Under the pieces are notes generated by a model. That model was not told the DNA's origin, searched no databases, and saw only the letters and a program-made list of their open reading frames with translations. A stretch of 64,000 nt of DNA from Phyllobacterium sp. OV277 (lineage in GTDB: Bacteria; Pseudomonadota; Alphaproteobacteria; Rhizobiales; Rhizobiaceae). Location: NCBI RefSeq assembly GCF_900104355.1, contig NZ_FNIY01000002.1:62001-126000 (forward strand). Reading direction: 5' to 3'. Below, piece by piece: positions 16,619 through 27,711 of the stretch. How positions within the stretch are numbered: the first letter of the stretch is position 1; every line of letters starts with the position of its first letter. A program made the translations under genes and the position numbers.

Positions 16619-16653
16619 TCCCGCAAAGCCAGGCTTGGTTTTGCGGGATTTTT
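16619..16653 (+). terminator. Rho-independent terminator of the fab operon
   Basis: TCCCGCAAA (16619-16627) pairs perfectly with TTTGCGGGA (16640-16648), followed directly by five Ts. It lies 25 bases after the fabI stop. Confidence 0.9.
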
Positions 16654-16701
16654 GTTGAAAGTGGGCCTCCCTTTTTCGTCAGGAATGTCAGGAGAACCAC
16701 C

Positions 16702-17055
16702 ATGCGCCTCGTTGAAACACTCATTTACAGCCTGCGCCCGGGAACAGGTGCCGAGTTCCATAAGCTGGTGCGCGAAGAAAGCCTGCCGATACACAATGCT
16801 GTCGATATGGACATCGTTGACTTCGGCCAGTCGGAACACCACCCCGATGCCTATTACCTCGTGCGCGCCTATGACAATCTTGATCATCTGAACAGTTCGC
16901 AGCAGGCGCTCTATTCCAGCGATATATGGCGCAAGGGACCACGCCCCGCCATTCTCGAACGCATCGTCGTCAGCCTCAAAACCATGGCGTGGATGAGCGA
17001 AGCTGCCATCGAGGAAACCCGGCTCTGCGGTGTCCGAAGACGAGCGGTGGACTAG
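16702..17055 (+). CDS. NIPSNAP-family protein
   Basis: A 117-residue dimeric alpha/beta-barrel protein of the NIPSNAP type. The start MRLVETLIYSLRPGTGAEFHKLV and the following EESLPIHNAVDMDIVDFGQSEHHPDAYYLVRAYDNLDHLNSSQQALYSSDIWRKGPR show the typical repeated ferredoxin-like strands. The biochemical role of bacterial members is unknown. AGGAGAACCACC directly precedes the ATG. It stands alone after the fab terminator and converges on the rsmC-like gene 14 bases downstream. Confidence 0.82.
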   Translation: MRLVETLIYSLRPGTGAEFHKLVREESLPIHNAVDMDIVDFGQSEHHPDAYYLVRAYDNLDHLNSSQQALYSSDIWRKGPRPAILERIVVSLKTMAWMSEAAIEETRLCGVRRRAVD

Positions 17056-17069
17056 GGTCTGGACTCTGA

Positions 17070-18101
17070 TTATTTCTTCGCTTCGATGATCTTGTAACCG
17101 GCCACATCCTCTATCGGGAGAACCGAGCGGAACAGCGACTTCAGGCCCGCCTCATAGGGCATCTGGCGGTTGGCGACCAGTAGCAGCTTGCCGCCGGGCT
17201 TCATGCGCTTGGCGGCGGCGGCGATGAACCCCTGCCCCATGGTTGGATCGGCACTGCGACCCGCGTGGAAAGGCGGGTTCATGACGATGGTATCGTAAAT
17301 CTCGGTGATGGTTTCGCCGTTCACATCATGCCAGTGGAATGACAGCGGCAATTCCGTTGATCCGGCAAGGTTCTGCTTTGCCGCTTCCAGTGCTTCAAAA
17401 TCCGCTTCATAGAGCGCCAGTGATTTAAGCTTCTCAGGATGCTTCAGCACTTCACTGGCAAGATAACCCCAGCCTGCACCAAAATCCGCGGTATGGCCGC
17501 TTATACGTCCGGCAAAATGCTTCACCAGCAGAGCAGAACCCTTGTCGATGGCCGTATGGGAGAACATGCCGGGGGCCGTGATGAAACGCTCTTCCACGCG
17601 CGTTGGCTCGGCGACAAGCGCCTGCACCTGCATATCGTCAACCGTCTCGGGGCTGGTGAACCAGAACGCCACTGCGTGGTTCTTGGACAGACGATCCGCG
17701 ACCGGCGCAAATTTCTCGACTGTCTTGCGGAAACTGTCGATGCCAAGTTTCTTGTCGCCGGCAACCGCAATCAGACCGCCCGCATCCACATGGCGCAGAG
17801 CCTGTGCCAGCCATGCTTCATTGCGCCCACGATGCTTGCCAAGGAGGATCAGCGCGCCGTTGAAGCGTTCGCTGCCTTCGAGGCGCGAAACGGCCTTGAA
17901 GCCTGCCTTTTGCAAAGCGAGATAATCGGGCCTGAACGGCTGGAGGGCTGTCAGGGCAGCTTTCCACGCGGGATCGATGTCGCGGTCCACCTCGGCGCCA
18001 AGGAAGAGCCATGCGCTATCAGCACCGGGGAGCGGCAATATCTCATCTTCAAAGGGCAGAAAAAGCGTCTTGAGTGCGCCGTTGGCCATGGCAGTGTCCA
18101 T
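17070..18101 (-). CDS. rsmC: RsmC-like class I SAM methyltransferase
   Basis: A 343-residue two-domain methyltransferase of the RsmC/RlmG group, which methylates guanine N2 in ribosomal RNA. The N-terminal half is a degenerate domain. The C-terminal half has the SAM-binding segment HTADFGAGWGYLASEVL near 205-221 and the catalytic NPPFHAGR near 273-280, followed by MKPGGKLLLVANRQMPYE. RsmC itself makes m2G1207 in 16S rRNA; exact target assignment from motifs alone is likely but not certain. It lies downstream of pnp behind a terminator, so it probably has its own promoter. An alternative ATG four codons in is possible. Confidence 0.82.
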   Translation of the reverse strand: MDTAMANGALKTLFLPFEDEILPLPGADSAWLFLGAEVDRDIDPAWKAALTALQPFRPDYLALQKAGFKAVSRLEGSERFNGALILLGKHRGRNEAWLAQALRHVDAGGLIAVAGDKKLGIDSFRKTVEKFAPVADRLSKNHAVAFWFTSPETVDDMQVQALVAEPTRVEERFITAPGMFSHTAIDKGSALLVKHFAGRISGHTADFGAGWGYLASEVLKHPEKLKSLALYEADFEALEAAKQNLAGSTELPLSFHWHDVNGETITEIYDTIVMNPPFHAGRSADPTMGQGFIAAAAKRMKPGGKLLLVANRQMPYEAGLKSLFRSVLPIEDVAGYKIIEAKK

Positions 18102-18157
18102 TCATCAATAGGTCAATCTAGGGCGAAATTGCCAGACAAGGAAATCCCGCCAAGAAA

Positions 18158-18182
18158 AAAGCGCGCCACAGGGGCGCGCTTT
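18158..18182 (-). terminator. Rho-independent terminator of pnp
   Basis: On the minus strand AAAGCGCGCC (18182-18173) pairs with GGCGCGCTTT (18167-18158), and the T run continues beyond the stem (TTTTTTCTT). It lies about 22 bases after the pnp stop. Confidence 0.88.
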
Positions 18183-18203
18183 CATCACGTCAAAGCAAGA
18201 GGC

Positions 18204-20348
18204 TTATTCAGCGTCTTCTTCAGCCTGCTTCTTTTCCTGAACGATTTCTTTGCCGGTTTCCTGATCGACAACCTTCATCGACAGGCGAACCTTGCCACGT
18301 TCGTCAAAGCCCATGAGCTTGACCCAGACCTTCTGGCCTTCCTTGACCACATCGGAGGTCTTGGCAACGCGCTCGGAAGCGAGCTGGGAAATATGGACCA
18401 GACCATCGCGCGGGCCGAAGAAATTGACGAATGCGCCGAAGTCAGCAGTCTTGACGACTGTGCCTTCGTAGATTTCGCCGACTTCAGGCTCAGCAACGAT
18501 CGAATGAATCCACTTGCGGGCAGCTTCGATTTCCTTGGCAGAAGAGGACGCGATCTTGACCGTGCCATCGTCTTCAATGTTGATCTTCGCGCCCGTCTTT
18601 TCGACGATTTCACGAATGACCTTGCCGCCGGAACCGATAACGTCACGGATCTTGTCGGTCGGAATGCTCATGACTTCGATACGCGGAGCAAATTCGCCAA
18701 GTTCCGAACGGCCTTCCGTGATGGCTTTCGCCATTTCAGTCAGGATGTGCAGACGGCCATCCTTGGCCTGACCCAGAGCAACCTTCATGATCTCTTCGGT
18801 GATACCGTCGATCTTGATGTCCATCTGGAGCGCTGTGATACCGTTCTCAGTACCGGCAACCTTGAAATCCATGTCGCCGAGATGATCTTCGTCGCCCAGG
18901 ATGTCAGAAAGAACAGCGAAACGCTCATCTTCCTTGATCAGGCCCATGGCGATACCGGCAACTGGACGGAGCAGCGGAACGCCGGCATCCATCAGAGCAA
19001 GCGAGGTGCCGCAAACGGTTGCCATTGACGACGAACCATTGGATTCGGTGATTTCCGAAACCGTGCGCAGCGTGTAGGGGAACTGTTCCTTGGCAGGCAG
19101 AACCGGATGGATAGCGCGCCAAGCGAGCTTGCCGTGACCGATTTCGCGGCGACCGGGCGAACCCATGCGACCTGTTTCACCGACCGAATAGGGCGGGAAA
19201 TTGTAGTGAAGCAGGAAGGTTTCTTTGTACATGCCAGTCAGCGAGTCGACATACTGCTCGTCTTCGCCGGTGCCGAGCGTTGCAACAACGATGGCCTGTG
19301 TTTCACCGCGGGTGAACAGGGCCGAACCGTGGGTGCGTGGCAAAAGACCAACTTCCGATACGATTGCACGAACTGTCGACAGATCACGGCCATCAATACG
19401 GCTGCCAGTGTCAAGAATGTTCCAGCGAACGATCTTCGCCTGAACCGACTTGAACACGGTTGCGATCTGCTCGGAGGAGAATTCCGGCTCTTCAACGCCT
19501 TCCGGGAAGAAATGTGCCTTGACCTTGGCCTTGGCAGCATCAACCGCAATGTAACGCTTCTGCTTGTCAGTGATCTTGTAGGCAGCGCGCAGGTCAGCTT
19601 CGGAAACCTTGAGAACCGCAGCTTCAACAGCCGAAAGATCTTCCGCGTGGAAATCACGTGGCTCTTTGGCAGCAACTTCAGCAAGCTTGATGATCGCATC
19701 GATCACCGGCTGGAAGCTCTTGTGACCGAACATAACGGCGCCGAGCATGACGTCTTCAGCCAATTCCTTGGCTTCCGACTCAACCATCAGAACAGCGTCG
19801 CCTGTACCGGCAACAACAAGATCGAGGCTGGACTCAACCATTTCGTCAACGGTCGGGTTCAGTCTGTATTCGCCGCCGATGTAGCCGACACGTGCGCCGC
19901 CGATCGGGCCCATGAAAGGAACGCCGGAGAGTGTCAGCGCTGCTGAAGCACCAATGAGCGAGACGATGTCAGGGTTGTTTTCGAGATCGTGCTGGATAAC
20001 GGTCAGAACAACCTGTGTGTCGTTCTTGTAGCCATCAGCAAAGAGCGGGCGGATCGGGCGGTCGATGAGGCGGGAAACGAGTGTTTCGTTTTCGCTTGGA
20101 CGGCCTTCACGCTTGAAGTAGCCACCGGGGATCTTGCCGGCTGCGTAGGTCTTTTCCTGGTAGTTTACAGTCAGCGGGAAAAAGTCCTGACCTGCCTTTG
20201 GTTCCTTGGCGGAAACGACAGTGGCAAGAACCACGGTCTCGCCATAAGTGGCAAGAACTGCGCCGTCTGCCTGGCGGGCAATCTTGCCCGTTTCCAGAAT
20301 GAGCGGACGACCGCCCCATTCGATTTCAACTTTGTGTTGATTAAACAT
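18204..20348 (-). CDS. pnp: Polyribonucleotide nucleotidyltransferase (PNPase)
   Basis: PNPase degrades RNA 3' to 5' by phosphorolysis and is a degradosome component. The 714 residues hold two RNase PH domains (about 10-140 and 320-470, with [14 protein letters not shown] and SSSMATVCG...[10 protein letters not shown]). A KH domain follows near 555-615 ([15 protein letters not shown]), then an S1 domain near 620-690 ([28 protein letters not shown]), and an acidic and basic tail. It is the last gene of the translation cluster, 218 bases after rpsO, with a hairpin between them, as in the classical rpsO-pnp arrangement. Confidence 0.97.
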   Translation of the reverse strand: MFNQHKVEIEWGGRPLILETGKIARQADGAVLATYGETVVLATVVSAKEPKAGQDFFPLTVNYQEKTYAAGKIPGGYFKREGRPSENETLVSRLIDRPIRPLFADGYKNDTQVVLTVIQHDLENNPDIVSLIGASAALTLSGVPFMGPIGGARVGYIGGEYRLNPTVDEMVESSLDLVVAGTGDAVLMVESEAKELAEDVMLGAVMFGHKSFQPVIDAIIKLAEVAAKEPRDFHAEDLSAVEAAVLKVSEADLRAAYKITDKQKRYIAVDAAKAKVKAHFFPEGVEEPEFSSEQIATVFKSVQAKIVRWNILDTGSRIDGRDLSTVRAIVSEVGLLPRTHGSALFTRGETQAIVVATLGTGEDEQYVDSLTGMYKETFLLHYNFPPYSVGETGRMGSPGRREIGHGKLAWRAIHPVLPAKEQFPYTLRTVSEITESNGSSSMATVCGTSLALMDAGVPLLRPVAGIAMGLIKEDERFAVLSDILGDEDHLGDMDFKVAGTENGITALQMDIKIDGITEEIMKVALGQAKDGRLHILTEMAKAITEGRSELGEFAPRIEVMSIPTDKIRDVIGSGGKVIREIVEKTGAKINIEDDGTVKIASSSAKEIEAARKWIHSIVAEPEVGEIYEGTVVKTADFGAFVNFFGPRDGLVHISQLASERVAKTSDVVKEGQKVWVKLMGFDERGKVRLSMKVVDQETGKEIVQEKKQAEEDAE

Positions 20349-20524
20349 ACTGTGTCCTTGAGTGGAGACAAACGCGCATCCCTTTGGATAGCAGCGTTAT
20401 TCTTCCGTTTCGTTTTGACCAATCACGGGCAAGACAACGTGCAACTCGCCTATCCGAGTTGCCTGCAATCCTGCCCCATGACGTGTCGCATGAGTCAGTG
20501 TTCACCCTGTTCGGAATGAACGAA

Positions 20525-20555
20525 ACCGGCGGAGCGAATGAACGCAACCGCCGGT
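20525..20555 (-). terminator. Hairpin between rpsO and pnp
   Basis: ACCGGCGG (20525-20532) and CCGCCGGT (20548-20555) form a perfect 8-bp stem just after the rpsO stop. On the minus strand it is followed by TTTCGTTCATT, a weak T tract. It may be a partial terminator or a processing site, as known for rpsO-pnp in other bacteria. Confidence 0.6.
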
Positions 20556-20566
20556 CTAATCCGTTA

Positions 20567-20836
20567 TTAACGGCGCAGGCCGAGCTTTTCGATCAGCGTC
20601 TGGTAACGACCCTGATCAACTTTCTTGAGATAATCAAGAAGGCTGCGGCGGGTCGAAACGAGCTTGAGCAGACCACGGCGGGAATGGTTATCCTTCTTGT
20701 GGTCCTTGAAATGTTCGGTCAGGTTAACAATGCGCTCTGTCAGGACAGCAACCTGGACTTCCGGAGAACCGGTGTCGCCTGTCTTTGTGCCATATTCAGT
20801 GATCAGTGCCTGCTTACGTTCAGCGGTAATCGACAT
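20567..20836 (-). CDS. rpsO: 30S ribosomal protein S15
   Basis: S15 is a primary 16S rRNA-binding protein of the 30S platform. At 89 residues its length is exact for the family, with the typical sequence [28 protein letters not shown] and [17 protein letters not shown]. The ATG at 20836 is preceded by AAAGGA with proper spacing; the longer upstream reading frame has no similarity. It is normally next to truB. Here two plus-strand genes and two repeat elements lie between them, so rpsO-pnp must have its own promoter in the upstream 306-bp gap. Confidence 0.97.
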   Translation of the reverse strand: MSITAERKQALITEYGTKTGDTGSPEVQVAVLTERIVNLTEHFKDHKKDNHSRRGLLKLVSTRRSLLDYLKKVDQGRYQTLIEKLGLRR

Positions 20837-21142
20837 CGTATATCCTTTCTTTTGAAGGGAAAACGGGATGCCCACGGCCGGGATGTCGTCCAGCGGGGGC
20901 CGGTTAAAGCGGAGGCAATGCCTATCGCTGCGGGCCGTATAGTCGAAAATGTGACAAATTACCAGCCGCAAATGATTCGAGGGCTTTTCAGCAGTCGAAC
21001 GTGGGGCAAAACGGTCATATTCATTTTGCCATCTTACAATAGAATTGAATTCCGGCATGAGCGTGGCAGGCTGTCTTCGCCTCGATTCCGCCCATCCTCG
21101 TTTCCATAATGTTTCTCCTCGCCACCAATCCGGAGTGAAATC
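20837..21142. other. Divergent gap between rpsO and a methyltransferase gene
   Basis: 306 bases without a visible gene. It must contain the minus-strand promoter of rpsO-pnp and the plus-strand promoter of the methyltransferase gene. I see no RNA gene, no repeat and no clear -35/-10 pair. Confidence 0.6.
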
Positions 21143-21910
21143 ATGAATACCATTCATCAGGCTGCCGCCGTGGGTTTTGCTGCAAAGGCTGATAGTTATG
21201 TGCGCGGCAGGCCGGACTACCCGCCTGCACTCGATGCGTGGTTGCTTGATGAGCTTCATCTGACGGCGGGTAAGACCGTGGTTGATCTTGGAGCCGGAAC
21301 CGGCAAATTCACCCTCCGACTCATCGCAACAGGCGCAACCGCCATTGCGGTCGAACCGGTGCCCGAAATGCTGCAGAAACTCTCAGAGAAACACCCTGAT
21401 ATCACAGCGATGGCTGGCACGGCGGAATCGATTCCCCTTGATGACGCGTCGGTTGATGCGGTTGTCTGTGCACAGGCGTTTCACTGGTTTGCGACGAAAG
21501 CGGCCCTCACTGAAATCCACCGCGTGCTCAAGCCAGGCGGTAGTCTGGGGCTGATCTGGAACACGCGGGACGAGCGGCTTCCCTGGGTGGCAAGACTTGC
21601 CGATATCTTCAAGCCCTATGAAGGTGACACACCGCGCCATGGCAGTGGCGACTGGAAAAAACCCTTTCCATTCAAAGGTTTCGGCGCTCTCAAGGAACAA
21701 CACTTCCCCAATAGTCACATCGGGTCCCCGGAGGATGTCCTTGTCAATCGCGTGCTATCAACCAGCTTCATCGCGGCCTTGCCGCCGGAAAAACAGGAGC
21801 AAGTCGCAGCTGACGTGCGGGCGATCATAGCGAGCGAACCATCGCTTTCAGGCAGGACAGAAGTGACGCTGCCCTATGACACGGCAGCCTACAGTTGCGT
21901 CAAGGAATGA
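21143..21910 (+). CDS. Class I SAM-dependent methyltransferase
   Basis: A 255-residue soluble enzyme with a Methyltransf_11-type core. Motif I is [15 protein letters not shown] near 46-60, the acidic loop end is AVEPVPEML, motif II is [12 protein letters not shown] near 108-119, and motif III is [16 protein letters not shown] near 131-146. The QAFHWF form is common in a group of uncharacterised methyltransferases acting on small molecules; the substrate is unknown. It is the first of two plus-strand genes that interrupt the truB-rpsO junction. The next gene follows after 42 bases with its own ribosome site. Confidence 0.85.
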   Translation: MNTIHQAAAVGFAAKADSYVRGRPDYPPALDAWLLDELHLTAGKTVVDLGAGTGKFTLRLIATGATAIAVEPVPEMLQKLSEKHPDITAMAGTAESIPLDDASVDAVVCAQAFHWFATKAALTEIHRVLKPGGSLGLIWNTRDERLPWVARLADIFKPYEGDTPRHGSGDWKKPFPFKGFGALKEQHFPNSHIGSPEDVLVNRVLSTSFIAALPPEKQEQVAADVRAIIASEPSLSGRTEVTLPYDTAAYSCVKE

Positions 21911-21952
21911 TGTCAGCCAATAAGGATAGAGAGCAAGGAGGCTGCAAACGGC

Positions 21953-22300
21953 ATGAATAACACACGCGCAATCCATCTCTTTTCCTATGGTACCCTGCAG
22001 CAGGAGGGTGTGCAGCTATCCTCGTTCGGTCGCCTTCTGAGCGGTGCACCGGATGCGATGCCGGGCTTCAAGCAATCGATGATCGAGATCACCAATCCTG
22101 ATGTCATCCGTGCCAGCGGGAGCAATTTTCATCCCATAGTTGTGCCAAGTGATGATATCGGGGACGAGGTGGCTGGAACGGTTTTCCAGATAACCGCATC
22201 GGAGCTTGCTGCCGCCGATGCTTATGAAGTTTCCGACTATAAACGCATTGAGGTGCGGTTGAAGTCGGGGATTGATGCCTGGGTTTATGTGAAAGCTTAG
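21953..22300 (+). CDS. Gamma-glutamylcyclotransferase-like (AIG2/GGCT fold) protein
   Basis: A 115-residue protein with the GGCT fold. The substrate loop LFSYGTLQ is near 9-16, and the candidate catalytic Glu lies in the AADAYEVSDYKRIEV segment near 87-101, as in gamma-glutamylamine cyclotransferases. DEVAGTVFQI is the usual strand before it. The likely chemistry is release of pyroglutamate from gamma-glutamyl compounds, but no substrate can be named. It follows the methyltransferase by 42 bases and is co-directional, so the two may form a small transcription unit. Repeats follow directly downstream. Confidence 0.82.
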   Translation: MNNTRAIHLFSYGTLQQEGVQLSSFGRLLSGAPDAMPGFKQSMIEITNPDVIRASGSNFHPIVVPSDDIGDEVAGTVFQITASELAAADAYEVSDYKRIEVRLKSGIDAWVYVKA

Positions 22301-22327
22301 GTTGGGTCTATATGTGGTTCTGCGGGG

Positions 22328-22493
22328 TTTCACCCCCCTCTGTCCTGTCGGACATCTCCCCCACAAGGGGGGAGATCACATTGACACAAACGCTTTCGCG
22401 CAAATTGCAATGCTGAAGATTGGTGGAAATAGTATTGCCAGCTGATCTCCCCCCCTTGTGGGGGAGATGTCCGACAGGACAGAGGGGGTGAAA
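22328..22493. repeat. Second inverted-repeat family element
   Basis: Near-perfect 51-base inverted arms at 22328-22378 and 22443-22493 surround a 64-base centre. The arms contain CTGTCGGACATCTCCCCCAC and differ only in the lengths of two homopolymer tracts. This palindrome type is common in Rhizobiales genomes (from memory). A different repeat element starts 27 bases downstream. It was seen only once in this window. Confidence 0.85.
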
Positions 22494-22520
22494 CTTGGCA
22501 ACTCTATCCTGCAGGTACGT

Positions 22521-22675
22521 GGTACGTGGTTCGACAAGCTCACCATGAGGGAGAGGGGTGATGCAAGGGAGCCATATTCTGCAACCTTTGCGCTGCAATA
22601 TTTGTGATGTGAAATTTTGGCGCTTAGCGTTGCATCCTCACTCTCCCTCATGGTGAGCTTGTCGAACCACGAACC
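22521..22675 (+). repeat. Inverted-repeat element, copy 3
   Basis: 35-bp arms at 22521-22555 and 22641-22675 surround an 85-bp centre. The left arm has one change (GGTACGT for GGTTCGT) from copies 1 and 2, while the right arm is identical. The centre shares GGTGATGCAAGGGAG, TGCAACCTTTGCG and TTAGCGTTGCATC with copy 1, in the same orientation. It lies between a second repeat family and the truB stop codon. Confidence 0.9.
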
Positions 22676-22714
22676 ACGCAAAAATGGTATCGCTGGCGTA
22701 ACCGCAGCTAACGC

Positions 22715-23689
22715 TCAGGCGTTAAAAACGCGCTTTGGCTTGAACTGGCCCTGTTCGATGAAACCGATAGCCAGAAGCTTGCCCTTGCTGGTCACACAGG
22801 CTTCATCAGCCTCAACAGGCGCATCGCGGCCGCGCAGGATCACTGGATTACCCATGCGGATGCGGTGGGCCTGATCATCGGAAAGAGCAACCTGAGGCAG
22901 GCTTTCCAGCGCAGCGCCCGTATCGATCAGAAACGCGTCCATTACGGAAAAACGCGCTGCGATGCTTTCATAGGAATTATCCGCGCTTTCATCATCCTCG
23001 GCGGGAACCGGCGGATGGGCAGCTTCCAGCTCTGCCAGGGTGACGAAATCCTGCTCGTCGAAGGGTGCAACTTCAATGCGGCGCAGATCGGAAATATGGC
23101 CGTAGCAGCCAAGGTCGCGCCCCATATCGCGCGCCAGCGAGCGTACATAGGTGCCTTTGCCACACTCGACCTCGAAAATCGCGGTCGACGCATCAGGCTG
23201 CTCGATCAGGTCAAGCCGGTCGATTTCCACTTCGCGGGAAGGAATTTCGACTTCCTCACCGCCCCGCGCCAGATCATAGGCACGTTCACCTGCAATCTTG
23301 ATGGCTGAGAATTTTGGCGGCGTTTGCTGAATAACACCCGTATATTTGGGCAGGATGGCCGTAATCGCCGCCTTATCGGGGCGAATATCGGAGGTGACGG
23401 TGATCTCGCCTTCCATGTCATCGGTGGTGCGTTCGGCACCCCAGGTGACGGTGAAACGATATATCTTGGTTCCGTCCATCACGTAAGGAACAGTCTTTGT
23501 CGCCTCACCCAGCGCAATTGGCAGCATGCCGGATGCAAGCGGATCAAGCGTACCCGCGTGACCGGCCTTTTCAGCCTTGAACAGCCATTTGATCTTGGAG
23601 ACGGCTTCGGTCGAGCCCATGCCCTTCGGCTTGTCGAAAATCAGCCAGCCGGATACCGGACGGCCCTTTTTCTTGCGCTGCCGTGCCAT
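22715..23689 (-). CDS. truB: tRNA pseudouridine-55 synthase TruB
   Basis: TruB converts U55 of the tRNA T-loop to pseudouridine. In 324 residues it shows [25 protein letters not shown] near 15-39, the catalytic Asp in [23 protein letters not shown] near 42-64, the [23 protein letters not shown] segment and [21 protein letters not shown]-terminal extension holds the PUA-like end. The start codon overlaps the rbfA stop (TGATG), so it is translationally coupled. It is the 3' gene of the rimP-to-truB operon, because the usual next gene, rpsO, is displaced by inserted genes and repeats. Confidence 0.96.
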   Translation of the reverse strand: MARQRKKKGRPVSGWLIFDKPKGMGSTEAVSKIKWLFKAEKAGHAGTLDPLASGMLPIALGEATKTVPYVMDGTKIYRFTVTWGAERTTDDMEGEITVTSDIRPDKAAITAILPKYTGVIQQTPPKFSAIKIAGERAYDLARGGEEVEIPSREVEIDRLDLIEQPDASTAIFEVECGKGTYVRSLARDMGRDLGCYGHISDLRRIEVAPFDEQDFVTLAELEAAHPPVPAEDDESADNSYESIAARFSVMDAFLIDTGAALESLPQVALSDDQAHRIRMGNPVILRGRDAPVEADEACVTSKGKLLAIGFIEQGQFKPKRVFNA

Positions 23690-24156
23690 CAGTTATTACC
23701 GTCGCCGCCATGTCCCGGCACATCGCCGGGGTTTGGATCACCGCCGTCATCGTCATCATGATCGTCATGATTGTCGAGATCGCGGGTCACTTCAGGCTTG
23801 CGCAGCAGCGCATCAATCTTGGCGTAATTGTCGAAGCTCGTATCAATACGGAAGCGAAACTCCGGCATATATTTCATCTGCTTGAGGAAAACGCCCGCCC
23901 GGCCGCGAATAAATTTCGCATGCTGGTTCAAGGCGGCAATCACCGCATCACCGTCCTTCGCGCCAATCGGCGAGACAAAGCAGGTGGCTATCTTCAAATC
24001 GTTGGACATGCGCACTTCAGAAATGGCGACGACGGCGTTTTCCAGTGTGTCGTCACGGACTTCACCGCGCTGGAGCACCTGAGAAACCGCATGGCGCACC
24101 TGTTCGCTGACGCGCAACTGGCGTTGAGAAGGGCCGGGTAGAGCAGAACGAGGCAT
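23689..24156 (-). CDS. rbfA: Ribosome-binding factor A
   Basis: RbfA is a 30S maturation factor with a KH-type fold that acts on 16S rRNA processing. The core runs from [19 protein letters not shown] to [22 protein letters not shown], about residues 9-118, and includes [17 protein letters not shown]. The remaining residues form an unusual tail rich in Asp, His, Gly and Pro ([14 protein letters not shown] and onward). The tail could bind metal or be disordered; its role is unknown. It follows infB with a 93-base gap containing a hairpin, and it overlaps truB. Confidence 0.95.
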   Translation of the reverse strand: MPRSALPGPSQRQLRVSEQVRHAVSQVLQRGEVRDDTLENAVVAISEVRMSNDLKIATCFVSPIGAKDGDAVIAALNQHAKFIRGRAGVFLKQMKYMPEFRFRIDTSFDNYAKIDALLRKPEVTRDLDNHDDHDDDDGGDPNPGDVPGHGGDGNN

Positions 24157-24181
24157 AATAATCGTATCCCAACATACAGGA

Positions 24182-24206
24182 GATCGCCGGTTTTGGTCCG
24201 GCGATC
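24182..24206 (-). other. Stable hairpin between infB and rbfA
   Basis: GATCGCCGG (24182-24190) and CCGGCGATC (24198-24206) form a perfect 9-bp stem with a 7-nt loop. On the transcribed minus strand there is no T tract after it (TCCTGTATGTTGGG), so it may be an attenuator, processing site or mRNA stabiliser rather than a terminator. Confidence 0.6.
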
Positions 24207-24249
24207 CTGTTATCGATGATTTAAACGCCGCCCTTGTCAGGGCTGAGCA

Positions 24250-27038
<2,789 letters not shown>

Positions 27039-27042
<4 letters not shown>

Positions 27043-27680
27043 TCCGTTTCCGTTTCCTTCGCGGCAGGTGCCGCTTTAGCGTCGGCCAGATCCGTACGGC
27101 CATCGCGAAAATGCTGTAGCAGCCGAGCTCGATTGATGAACCCGGCAGCTGCCTTCCCCTTGAGTACGGCAGCATGTATCACATTTACCCCGCCTAATGC
27201 CAAATCCATTTCATCGCTTTCAAACAATGAAAGGGCGGGAATTTCCGGTCCGCCGGCATAAACTACCGAACGGCGGGCCTGGTCAAGCTTGCGGACGCCA
27301 TCTTCGGCGGCTTCTCGGGCATGAAGAACCAACGCTGCGGTGCCACTGCGGATAGCTGAGTCCACTTTTGCGGCCCCTGTTACCACAACACCGGCCTTGC
27401 GCGCCAACCCAAAACTGCCGAGCGCGAATTTTACCAGCATCTGCTCCACAACCAACCCGAAATCATCCGGGACAGTCACGTTGGTTTTCAATGCACGCGG
27501 GAAAAGCTTTCGCTTGACCGCTTCATCAATATAACGCCGCTCGGCCTTCACCCAGCACCCCCTGCCGGGAAGATTGCGCTTCAAATCAGCAACAACCGTC
27601 CCATCGGGGCTTGCCACGAACCGGATCATGTCATCGACAGAACCGCCTTCGCGCGTGACAATGCATGTCCTGTCGTTCAT
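27039..27680 (-). CDS. YlxR-type RNA-binding protein fused to an L7Ae-like domain
   Basis: A 213-residue protein between nusA and infB. The N-terminal part ([55 protein letters not shown], about 5-62) is the YlxR (DUF448) domain with the GRGCWV motif. The middle ([38 protein letters not shown]) is an L7Ae/L30e-like RNA-binding domain. In Gram-positives these are two neighbouring genes, ylxR and ylxQ; the fusion is usual in alphaproteobacteria. The ATG at 27680 avoids a 47-base overlap with nusA that the longer frame would require. Its role is probably in ribosome or RNase P-related RNA binding (inference). Confidence 0.88.
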
Positions 27681-27711
27681 TTCCGGTTCCACGTACAAGG
27701 TCTTCTCGCTA

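Noticed and set aside
17439-19028. 529-residue plus-strand open frame
   Set aside because: It runs antisense through the rsmC-like gene and pnp, both with strong motifs; its product has no recognisable domain.
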